From contig DAITAC010000145.1 of NCBI GenBank assembly GCA_036824465.1, positions 1-7,794 on the forward strand: a DNA stretch of 7,794 nucleotides, written 5' to 3'. This DNA is from JAKOQB01 sp036824465. GTDB taxonomy: Bacteria; Pseudomonadota; Gammaproteobacteria; Burkholderiales; Burkholderiaceae_F. The notes under the pieces were generated by a model. That model did not search any database, had not been told where the DNA came from, and saw nothing but the letters and a program-made list of their open reading frames with translations. The position numbers were made by a program, and so were the translations under genes. The first letter of the stretch is position 1. Every line of letters begins with the position of its first letter. Positions 1 through 6,702 of the stretch are shown here, in pieces.

Positions 1-1248
1 GTGATGAATTCGTTCATCACGATCGATCGGAACGAAGCGCATCTGGTGATCCGAGCCCCGCTTTATCTTTTCAAGGCGGCCAAGTTTCCGGTCAAGGGCG
101 CGGAGATCGACGTAGACAACGCGGGACCCGCGATTGCACGTGCGCTCGAGGGTCTGCAGCACGACGTCACGCTGTTCGAGGACGGTCGCGCGCTGGCGGC
201 GCAGCGCGCGCTGGGCCGCCTTGCGCTACCGTCCGATCGTGCGTTCGAGAGCTACGAGAAGGCGCTGGCTCATGTCGTCACGCCAATTGAGCCCGGCACC
301 AGCATTGTCATCGACCAGGGTTATGTCGATGCACATTTCACGTTTGCCATCGTGTCACCCAGTTCCGAGTTCACGGTACGCACCGCTGCGGCACGCGAAC
401 TCGGCGACTTCCTGAAGCTCACCATTCGCTATCAGCCGCTGGGCGAGCCAGGGCGCGCCATGGTGATCACGAGCCGCTCCGGAACGGTTGCGCTCAATCC
501 CACGTGGCTGCGCGCGGCGGCCGGGTTCATCGGGCTGGGCGTCGTGCACATCGTTTCCGGATACGACCATCTGCTGTTTCTCCTCTGCGTCGTCATACCG
601 CTGCGCGGGATGCGGCAACTGCTGACCGTCATCACAGGGTTCACGCTCGCGCACTCGTTCACGCTGATCGGCTCGGCTTTCAATCTGGCGCCCGGCGGGG
701 CCTGGTTTCCGCCCTTCGTCGAGTTGGCCATCGCGATGTCGATCGTCTACATGGCGCTGGAGGACATTGTCGGCGTCGACGTGCGGCGTCGACTGCTGCT
801 CACAATGCTGTTTGGCCTGGTCCACGGCTTCGGCTTTTCCTATGGCCTGAAGGAGGATCTGCAGTTCGCCGGCACACACCTGCTCGTGTCGCTGTTCGCG
901 TTCAATCTCGGTATCGAGATCGGCCAGATCCTCGTCCTGAGCTTCATGCTGCCCGCGCTCGCGCTCGTGAGGCGCACGCTCCTGCCCGGGCGGGTCGGAA
1001 CGATCATCCTCGCGGCGATCGTCGCGCACACCGGCTGGCACTGGATGAATGAACGCTGGGACGCGCTAATCAGAGTCAGCTGGCCGAGTTTCGACCTTGC
1101 GAACCTGACCGTTCTGCTGCTCTGGATGGGCGGCCTGGCGCTGACGGGTGGCGCGGTTGTCGCCATCGTCTCGCGCCTGCGGTTGGAGCAGCAGGCGCCG
1201 GAAGCGCAAGGTGGCCGGCAGATCGCGGCCGGGCACGCGGGCGAGTAG
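1..1248 (+). CDS. HupE/UreJ-family membrane protein, 5' end outside the window
   Basis: Probably a polytopic inner-membrane protein of the HupE/UreJ_2 type. HupE and UreJ proteins of hydrogenase and urease clusters are thought to move nickel, but for this longer subtype the substrate is not established. Residues 1 to about 170 form a soluble, probably periplasmic domain; about seven hydrophobic segments follow to residue 392. The family's H-x5-D-H signature is present as H183, D189 and H190 in the first membrane segment. Other conserved polar residues within the membrane part are H218, E241, H275 (in FGLVHGFGFS), H343 and H347. Family members normally start with a signal peptide and then a stretch like the first visible residues (VMNSFITID), so the GTG at base 1 is more likely an internal valine codon than the start. 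No hydrogenase, urease or nickel gene is visible nearby. The family call is firm; the function is not. Confidence 0.85.
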   Translation: MMNSFITIDRNEAHLVIRAPLYLFKAAKFPVKGAEIDVDNAGPAIARALEGLQHDVTLFEDGRALAAQRALGRLALPSDRAFESYEKALAHVVTPIEPGTSIVIDQGYVDAHFTFAIVSPSSEFTVRTAAARELGDFLKLTIRYQPLGEPGRAMVITSRSGTVALNPTWLRAAAGFIGLGVVHIVSGYDHLLFLLCVVIPLRGMRQLLTVITGFTLAHSFTLIGSAFNLAPGGAWFPPFVELAIAMSIVYMALEDIVGVDVRRRLLLTMLFGLVHGFGFSYGLKEDLQFAGTHLLVSLFAFNLGIEIGQILVLSFMLPALALVRRTLLPGRVGTIILAAIVAHTGWHWMNERWDALIRVSWPSFDLANLTVLLLWMGGLALTGGAVVAIVSRLRLEQQAPEAQGGRQIAAGHAGE

Positions 1249-1260
1249 CGCAGCTCGCCC
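1239..1260 (+). terminator. GC-rich hairpin at the stop of the HupE-like gene, possible terminator
   Basis: A perfect 7-bp inverted repeat, GGGCGAG and CTCGCCC, encloses an 8-nt loop that contains the TAG stop codon. The following bases are TCTTGG, so the U tract is weak. The position fits transcription termination after the HupE-like gene, but efficiency cannot be judged by eye. Confidence 0.4.
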
Positions 1261-1544
1261 TCTTGGCGCGAGGCCATCCACCAAGTCCTCAACCTATGCC
1301 CGTGTTGGGACGCCGCAGCTCACCGAATCGGATTTGCGTCGCGCGAGCGTGAGCATTGACGATACGGTCTGTCACCGCAGAAGCGGAGCGCTTGTTAAAT
1401 GAAAGAAATCACACCCGCCTTGCGCGCTCTGATTGACCGATATCAAATGCGAAAACCAAGCGTGTGACCGATGGCCTGAAGCCGTCACGCGGCGCACGCC
1501 ACTTGCCGACCGCGGTCACATGGAATACCGCTTCTGCAGGACCG

Positions 1545-1660
1545 CGCAGATGAGTCACTTCATCGCGTTTTGACTTGCGTCCAGTGCGATCCAGTGCAAA
1601 CGCCTATCTTTGTTTTTTGCTTGGCAAACTCATACTTCCGTTGTTTTGCCTTGCTTACTG
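1545..1660 (+). promoter_or_regulatory. Candidate control region of iorAB
   Basis: Three small elements occur within 85 bases. At 1545-1567 an imperfect inverted repeat (CGC-a-GATGA, 6-nt spacer, TCATC-GCG) is followed by GTTTTG. At 1580-1587 and 1590-1597 the octamer TCCAGTGC is repeated directly with a 10-bp period, about one helical turn. At 1616-1628 lies the short inverted repeat TTTGC-TTG-GCAAA. The stretch 1598-1660 is T-rich. A TTGACT hexamer occurs at 1570-1575, but I see no good -10 box at the usual 16-18 bp spacing, so I do not assign exact promoter boxes. The regulatory role is inferred from position and composition. Confidence 0.3.
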
Positions 1661-1663
1661 TTC

Positions 1664-1667
1664 GGAG
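1664..1667 (+). promoter_or_regulatory. Ribosome binding site of iorA
   Basis: GGAG lies 9 nt before the ATG at 1677. This supports that start over the longer in-frame opening at 1575, whose extra 34 residues do not match the family. Confidence 0.7.
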
Positions 1668-1676
1668 AAATCGCGA

Positions 1677-2150
1677 ATGCTGGATCTCACCGTCAATGGT
1701 CGCGCGCATCGCGTCGACGTCGAACCCGAAATGCCGCTGCTTTGGGTTCTGCGCGATCACCTTAACCTGCCCGGCACCAAGTACAGCTGCGGGGTATCGG
1801 TCTGCGGCGCTTGCACCGTACACATCGATGGCGAGCCGGTGCGTTCCTGCACGCTGCCGGTCTCGGCAACCGTGGGCAAGAAGATCGTCACGATCGAGGG
1901 CCTGTCCAGGGACGGCCTGCATCGCATCCAGCAGGCATGGATTGAACATGAGGTTCCCCAGTGCGGATACTGCCAGTCGGGGATGATGATGTCCGCCGCC
2001 GCCCTGCTCGCGAAGAATCCGAGGCCGTCCGATGCGGACATCGACGCGACGATGACTAATCTGTGCCGCTGCGGAACGTACGCCCGCGTCAGGAAAGCGA
2101 TCCATGCGCTCGCTGAGAGTCCGGCAACGTCAACCGGCCGGAAATCCTGA
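1677..2150 (+). CDS. iorA: [2Fe-2S] small subunit of an isoquinoline 1-oxidoreductase-type molybdenum hydroxylase
   Basis: This 157-residue electron-transfer subunit passes electrons from the molybdenum cofactor in the large subunit towards an external acceptor. The N-terminal plant-ferredoxin-like domain binds one [2Fe-2S] cluster through C38, C43, C46 and C58 (C-x4-C-x2-C-x11-C). The C-terminal helical domain binds the second through C96, C99, C130 and C132 (C-x2-C ... C-x-C), in the typical QCGYCQSGMMM and LCRCGTY settings. All eight ligands are present and the length is normal for the xanthine oxidase-family small subunit. The ATG at 1677 has a good ribosome binding site. The gene ends 11 nt before the large-subunit gene, so the two are almost certainly co-transcribed and translated together. 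It has no signal peptide; if the enzyme is exported it would travel with the Tat-signal-bearing large subunit. The substrate is unknown: Ior-like pairs are widely annotated and not all act on isoquinoline. Confidence 0.93.
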   Translation: MLDLTVNGRAHRVDVEPEMPLLWVLRDHLNLPGTKYSCGVSVCGACTVHIDGEPVRSCTLPVSATVGKKIVTIEGLSRDGLHRIQQAWIEHEVPQCGYCQSGMMMSAAALLAKNPRPSDADIDATMTNLCRCGTYARVRKAIHALAESPATSTGRKS

Positions 2151-2156
2151 GGAGAG
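2149..2156 (+). promoter_or_regulatory. Ribosome binding site of iorB overlapping the iorA stop
   Basis: GAGGAGAG overlaps the last two bases of the iorA stop codon and sits 5 nt before the ATG at 2162. This is a strong Shine-Dalgarno sequence and suggests coupled translation of the two subunits. Confidence 0.75.
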
Positions 2157-2161
2157 CCACC

Positions 2162-4147
2162 ATGACGATCGCTGCGTCCCGTCGTGAGTTCCTGAAAGTT
2201 TCCGCTGCGCTGGGTGGTGGACTCGCCATTGAATTCTGTTTCCCGCTCGCATCCACCGCTGCCGGTGGCGCGGCTGCGCCGGAAGTGAATGCGTGGATCC
2301 TGATTCACCTCGATGACCGTGTCGTCATTCGCATCGCCCGCTCCGAGATGGGCCAGGGCACGTTGACCGCACTGGCGCAGCTCGTCGCCGAAGAACTCGA
2401 CTGCGACTGGAACAAAGTGAGCACGGAGTTCGCCTCGCCCAACGAGCACATCCGGCGCAATCGCATCTGGGGCTCGATGTCCACCGGCGGAAGCCAGGGC
2501 GTGCGGTCATCGCAGGACTATGTGCGCAAGGCAGGCGCGAGCGCACGCGAGATGCTGATCGCGGCCGCGGCCGCGCAATGGAAGGTTCCCGCCTCTGAGT
2601 GCGGCGTCGAGCGCGGTGTCATCTCGCACAGTTCAAGCAAGAGAAAACTCCGCTACGGCGAGGTCGCTACGGCGGCAGCGAAGCTGGCGCCTCCCAAAGA
2701 GGTCAAGCTGCGCGACCCGAGGGACTGGAAGATTGCCGGCAAGCCGCTGCACCGTCTCGATATCCCTGACAAGGTCCTTGGCAAGCCTGTCTTCGGCGTC
2801 GACGTCACGCTGCCCGGAATGCTGCACGCCTCGATCGCGCAATGTCCGGTGTTCGGTGGCAAGGTCACGAGCGTCGATGCACGCGACGCGGAAAAGATGC
2901 GTGGCATGAAGAGGATCGTGCGCGAAGACAACTTNNNNNNNNNNNNNNNNNNNNNNNNNNNNNNNNNNNNNNNNNNNNNNNNNNNNNNNNNNNNNNNNNN
3001 NNNNNNNNNNNNNNNNNNNNNNNNNNNNNNNNNNTGGCTGAAGCCGGAGGGGTTTCTGGAAGTGTGGACGTCCACGCAGAACGCGGAAGCGTCCATGGCA
3101 GCCGCGGCAGAAGTTGCGGGTCTGCCGCTCGAGAAGGTCGAGGTGCACAAGATGATGCTCGGCGGCGGCTTTGGCCGCCGTGGCGGTCCCCAGGATTTCG
3201 TCAGACAGGGTGTGGCGATCGCCAAGGCGATGCCGGGTGTGCCGATCAAGATGATGTGGTCGCGCGAAGAGGACATGCAGCATGGCTTCTATCGCCCGGC
3301 CAGCCTCGTGCGCATGAAGGCGGGCCTTGATGCGCAGGGAAACGTCATTGCCATGCACACGAAGATCGCCTGTCCGTCGATTGTCCGGGTTCTGATGCCA
3401 CAGACAACGATGAAGGACGGCATCGACTTCACGGCGGTGCGCGCTTTCAACGACATGCCCTACGCGGTGCCGAACCAGCAGGTCGACTATGCGATGCGCA
3501 ACGGCCATGTCCCGGTCGGCTTCTGGCGCGCACCGGGCCAGCAGAACGAGTTCTATCGCGAGTGTTTCATCGACGAACTGGCGATCGCGGCGGGTAGGGA
3601 TCCGGTCGAGTACCGCCTGGCGATGTTGAAGGATGGGGACAAGAACCGTCTCGTGCTCGAAGCGGTGGCCAAGGCCGCTGGCTGGGGAGCCGCGCTGCCG
3701 TCGGGCGTGCATCGTGGCGTGGCGCTCGCCTACGGCTTCGGCAGTTACGCTGCCATGGTCGCGGAGGTGTCAGTAAGCGCGAAGGGTGCAGTGAAGGTCC
3801 ACCGCATCGTTGTCGCCATCGATTCTGGCCATGTCGTGAATCCGGATACCTGTCGTGCGCAGGCCGAAAGCAATGTGGTGTTTGGCCTGAGTGCCGTGCT
3901 GTACCAGGAGAACAACGTGAAGAAGGGGCGGATCGTGGAATCGAATTTCCACGACTTCCCGCTGCTGCAGATCGACGCGATGCCGACGGTCGAGACCGTG
4001 CTCGTGCCCTCGGGCGGTTTCTGGGGCGGTCATGGCGAACCGGCCATCCTCCCTCTCGCGCCCGCCGTGTGCAACGCCGTTTCGCGCGCCATCGGCAAGC
4101 GCATCCGATCGCTGCCGCTCAAACGCCACGATCTGAGCTGGGCATGA
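2162..4147 (+). CDS. iorB: Molybdopterin-binding large subunit, isoquinoline 1-oxidoreductase beta type, interrupted by an assembly gap
   Basis: Catalytic subunit of a molybdenum hydroxylase that would insert water-derived oxygen into an N-heterocycle or aldehyde. The N-terminus has a twin-arginine signal (SRREFLK, R7-R8) followed by a hydrophobic stretch, which predicts folded export by Tat. Conserved family segments are EMGQGT (62-67), GGGFGRR (334-340), GFWRAPG (453-459) and HGEPAILPLAP near residue 626, whose glutamate is the expected catalytic base; numbering follows the window as given. The reading frame is the same on both sides of the N run at 2935-3034. Relatives are roughly 710-760 residues, while this reads as 661 including 34 unknown positions, so the gap probably hides about 85-90 residues rather than 33. 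Pairing with the [2Fe-2S] gene just upstream supports the call. No cytochrome c gene, often found beside such pairs, is visible. The substrate is unknown. Confidence 0.92.
   Translation: MTIAASRREFLKVSAALGGGLAIEFCFPLASTAAGGAAAPEVNAWILIHLDDRVVIRIARSEMGQGTLTALAQLVAEELDCDWNKVSTEFASPNEHIRRNRIWGSMSTGGSQGVRSSQDYVRKAGASAREMLIAAAAAQWKVPASECGVERGVISHSSSKRKLRYGEVATAAAKLAPPKEVKLRDPRDWKIAGKPLHRLDIPDKVLGKPVFGVDVTLPGMLHASIAQCPVFGGKVTSVDARDAEKMRGMKRIVREDNXXXXXXXXXXXXXXXXXXXXXXXXXXXXXXXXXXWLKPEGFLEVWTSTQNAEASMAAAAEVAGLPLEKVEVHKMMLGGGFGRRGGPQDFVRQGVAIAKAMPGVPIKMMWSREEDMQHGFYRPASLVRMKAGLDAQGNVIAMHTKIACPSIVRVLMPQTTMKDGIDFTAVRAFNDMPYAVPNQQVDYAMRNGHVPVGFWRAPGQQNEFYRECFIDELAIAAGRDPVEYRLAMLKDGDKNRLVLEAVAKAAGWGAALPSGVHRGVALAYGFGSYAAMVAEVSVSAKGAVKVHRIVVAIDSGHVVNPDTCRAQAESNVVFGLSAVLYQENNVKKGRIVESNFHDFPLLQIDAMPTVETVLVPSGGFWGGHGEPAILPLAPAVCNAVSRAIGKRIRSLPLKRHDLSWA
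2935..3034. other. Assembly gap of exactly 100 N inside iorB
   Basis: This run of exactly 100 N is typical of a fixed-size scaffolding placeholder. The flanks (ending AACTT, resuming TGGCTG) share no overlap, so sequence is truly missing. Family comparison suggests roughly 260-270 nt are absent. The missing part should include the segment with the usual HATMEPMN-like motif. Confidence 0.95.
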
Positions 4148-4412
4148 GCGCTGAAAGGCAAAGCCGCGGCCTCTGTGATCAGCGGCAAGTTGATTGACGA
4201 GGAGCCGATCGGGGGCAAGCGCCCTGTTCTTTCTTGCGTGCCGACGGCGACAAGTCGACACGAGTGCATCACGTCAAGCGCGTGGCCTCGGCACTCGAAT
4301 GCGACGAGCTGGCCTGCGGCTCCTCGCGCCTGGCGACGTTGCCCGTGCGCGGGGCACGGCGCAGAATCGCTGCAGTCGCACGAGCCAGAAGCTCGCCTTC
4401 GTGCGCCGATCA

Positions 4413-4420
4413 GAGGGGGA
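4413..4420 (+). promoter_or_regulatory. Ribosome binding site of the GMC oxidoreductase gene
   Basis: GAGGGGGA lies 9 nt before the ATG at 4430. It supports that start, which also places the FAD-binding fold about 12 residues from the N-terminus as in relatives. The preceding 282 bases after iorB (4148-4429) contain no recognisable gene or convincing terminator, so read-through from iorAB is possible. Confidence 0.55.
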
Positions 4421-4429
4421 TTGCAGGAC

Positions 4430-6228
4430 ATGAGCAACGCGCCGTCGAAGCCGTTCGGCACCTTTGACTATGTGATCGTCGGCGCGGGCACGGCGGGCTG
4501 TCTGCTCGCCAACCGGCTATCCGCCGACGCGGACATTGCGGTGCTGCTGATCGAGGCGGGCGGCCGCGACGACTGGATCTGGATTCACATTCCGGTCGGG
4601 TATCTCTACTGCATCAACAATCCGCGTACCGACTGGTGCTACCGCACCGAGCCCTGCGATGGGCTGAATGGACGCTCGATCATCTATGCGCGCGGCAAGG
4701 TGCTCGGCGGCTGTTCGTCGATCAACGCGATGGTCTACATGCGCGGACAGAAGCGCGACTACGACGAATGGGCCGCGCTCGCCGGCGACTCTGGCTGGTC
4801 ATGGGACAACGTGCTGCCGCTCTTCAAGCGCAGCGAGGATCACTGGCGCGGCGCGAACGAGGCACACGGCGCCGGCGGCGAATGGCGCGTGGAGCAGCAG
4901 CGCCTCGAATGGGAGATCCTGAACGCGTTCCGCGCCGCGATGGTCGAGACCGGCATTCCGCGCACGGAGGACTTCAACGGCGGCGACAACGAGGGCGCCG
5001 GCAAATTCGAGGTCAACCAGCGGCGCGGCGTACGGCTGAATACGTCGAAGGCGTTCCTGCATCCGATCGCGCACCGCAAGAATCTCACCGTCGTCACCGA
5101 TGCGCAGGTCACGCGACTGCGCATCGAGAACCGGCGTGCTGCCGGCGTTGAGTTCGTGCGTGGCGGCGAGCGGCTCTTTGCCGAGGCACGCATCGAGACC
5201 GTGATGGCTGCCGGCTCGATCGGCACCGCGCAGATCCTGCAGCTCTCCGGCATCGGCCCCGCCGTGCTGCTGCAGCAGCACGGCATCGCGGTCGCGCACG
5301 AGCTGCCCGGCGTCGGTGAGAACCTGCAGGATCACCTGCAGCTGCGCATGGGGTTCAAGGTGCAGAACGTGCTCACGCTGAACAAGCTCGCCAACAGCTG
5401 GATCGGCAAGGCCAAGATGGCGCTCGAATACGCGCTGTTCCGCACCGGCCCGCTGACGATGGCACCATCGCAGCTCGGCGGCTTCACGCGCTCATCCAGC
5501 GAACATGCAACGCCGAACATTGAGTTCCATGTGCAGCCACTGACGCTGGACAAGTTCGGCGATCCGTTGCATCCATTCCCCGCCTTCACCGCGAGCGTAT
5601 GCAACCTGCGCCCGACCTCGCGCGGACACATCCGCATCAAGAGCGCCGATCCGCGCGAGGCGCCCGTGATCCAGCCGAACTANNNNNNNNNNNNNNNNNN
5701 NNNNNNNNNNNNNNNNNNNNNNNNNNNNNNNNNNNNNNNNNNNNNNNNNNNNNNNNNNNNNNNNNNNNNNNNNNNNNNNNNNACATCCGCATCAAGAGCG
5801 CCGATCCGCGCGAGGCGCCCGTGATCCAGCCGAACTATCTCTCGACCGCGGAAGACCACCAGGTGGCCGTCGATTCGCTGCGACTGACGCGGCGTATTGC
5901 GCAGGCGCCAGCGCTCGCGCGATATGCGCCCGACGAATTCCTGCCGGGACCGCAGGTACAGAGCGACGCCGAACTCGTGCACGCCGCCGGCGACATCGGA
6001 ACGACAATCTTCCATCCGATCGGCACCTGCAAGATGGGGCGCCCCGAGGATCCAATGGCGGTGGTCGATCCGCGCCTGCGCATGCTCGGCGTCGACCGAT
6101 TGCGCATCGTCGATGCGTCGATCATGCCGACGATCACGTCCGGCAACACCAACTCGCCTGTGCTGATGATCGCCGAGCGCGGGGCGGAGATGATCCGGCA
6201 GGACCGGAAAGCATCACGCACGGGATAG
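4430..6228 (+). CDS. GMC-family FAD-dependent alcohol (choline-like) dehydrogenase, split by a false assembly gap
   Basis: A glucose-methanol-choline family flavoenzyme that would oxidise a primary or secondary alcohol to the carbonyl compound using FAD; the true acceptor and substrate are unknown. The N-terminus holds the ADP-binding fold (G18-x-G20-x-x-G23, with E42 as the ribose-binding acid). The first GMC signature covers residues 86-106 (YARGKVLGGCSSINAM) and the second lies near 260-276 (GSIGTAQILQLSGIGP). The active-site pair is H477 (FHPIGTCKMG) and N523 (GNTNSPVLM), 46 residues apart, close to the spacing in choline oxidase. As written, the N run causes a frame change; merging the 55-base duplicate flanks gives one continuous 547-residue protein, normal for the family. 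No signal peptide is visible, so a cytoplasmic location is likely. It follows iorB by 282 nt on the same strand. The family is certain and the numbering is for the merged protein; choline itself is not established as substrate. Confidence 0.92.
5628..5682 (+). repeat. First copy of an exact 55-bp duplicate flanking the second N run
   Basis: These 55 bases, encoding HIRIKSADPREAPVIQPNY within the GMC protein, abut the N run on its left side. They are identical to 5783-5837, which abuts the N run on its right side. The pattern is an unmerged contig-end overlap, not a biological repeat. Confidence 0.95.
5683..5782. other. False assembly gap of exactly 100 N inside the GMC gene
   Basis: This is a fixed-size placeholder between two contig ends that overlap by 55 bp. 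No sequence appears to be missing: base 5682 should join base 5838. Removing 155 nt (100 N plus one duplicate copy) brings the downstream part into frame with the upstream part. Confidence 0.93.
5783..5837 (+). repeat. Second copy of the exact 55-bp duplicate
   Basis: Identical to 5628-5682 and directly adjoining the N run. It is in a different window frame from the first copy only because of the inserted 100 N and duplicate bases. Confidence 0.95.
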
Positions 6229-6702
6229 TGCGACGCCACCAGCTCCTCAAAGTGAACGATCGAACTGCGCACCGGGAGAACTTCGGACCAGGGGCCACGG
6301 CAATGACCCGGGACGATCGCCCAGGGGTCTGAACTGCGAGACGCGGTTCGACACGGGCTCGGGTTTGATGGCGGCAGCCGCGTAGTGTCGAGAATCTTTA
6401 CACGGCCGATCTGGCGCCGGCTCGACGGAGTCACTTTGGCTTTGAATTAATTGGGTTTTTCAATGACGGCACGGGACTTGCAGCGTCCTCCACCATTGAC
6501 CCGCGTGGACGCCTGTACCGCGGGCGTGGGGAGCAGCACAAGCGGTACGACATGGGTGCCGGTTCCCACGCTCGGAGCAAGAAGTTTGAGCAACCCAGAT
6601 TTCGGGTCGCCCCGCGATGTGCGGAACAAGGCGCCTCAACGGTACCGCAGCACTTTGATAGCGAATCACAAGACCGCAGTCGACCGAACGAACGAAGTGA
6701 CC
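6229..6702. other. Non-coding interval before the FHA gene
   Basis: These 474 bases hold no intact gene that I recognise. The stretch 6435-6464 is AT-rich (it contains GAATTAATT and GTTTTTC) and may be part of a promoter for the FHA gene, though no clear -35/-10 pair is visible. In-frame openings upstream of 6703 give low-complexity, unconserved sequence. On the minus strand, 6231-6329 reads as a protein-like segment containing IVPGH that may be a decayed remnant; it is described under findings. Confidence 0.5.

Larger units (their letters stand above)
1249..1676. other. Non-coding interval upstream of the ior operon
   Basis: These 428 bases hold no convincing gene. The open frames crossing them show no recognisable protein features. 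The left part begins with the hairpin at the HupE-like stop. A 10-bp palindrome, GACCGCGGTC, lies at 1508-1517. The right part, from about 1545, carries short inverted and direct repeats and then becomes AT-rich, unlike the surrounding GC-rich DNA. This suggests the promoter and operator region of the downstream iorA-iorB genes. Confidence 0.6.

Noticed and set aside
355..1041. Minus-strand open frame of 228 codons across the HupE-like gene
   Set aside because: It is antisense to a clearly conserved membrane protein and its translation is charged and low-complexity, typical of a shadow frame in GC-rich DNA.
1575..1676. Longer start for iorA at 1575
   Set aside because: The extra 34 residues do not match the family, and a good ribosome binding site lies before the ATG at 1677.
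1249..1676. CRISPR array, tRNA or other RNA gene in the upstream interval
   Set aside because: No regularly spaced long repeats and no cloverleaf-like structure were seen; the repeats present are only 5-10 bp.
4175..4429. In-frame N-terminal extension of the GMC gene, open back to the iorB stop codon
   Set aside because: The 94 codons after the iorB stop have no in-frame stop, but the translation is unconserved-looking, has no ribosome binding site at the GTG at 4175, and the family begins near the ATG at 4430. High GC makes long open frames common.
5628..5837. The 55-bp direct repeat as a biological repeat or mobile-element target duplication
   Set aside because: Both copies adjoin a 100-N placeholder and merging them restores a normal protein, so an assembly overlap explains it fully.
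6451..6702. Longer start for the FHA gene
   Set aside because: The added 84 residues are low in conservation signals; the FHA domain begins directly at the MAKL start at 6703.
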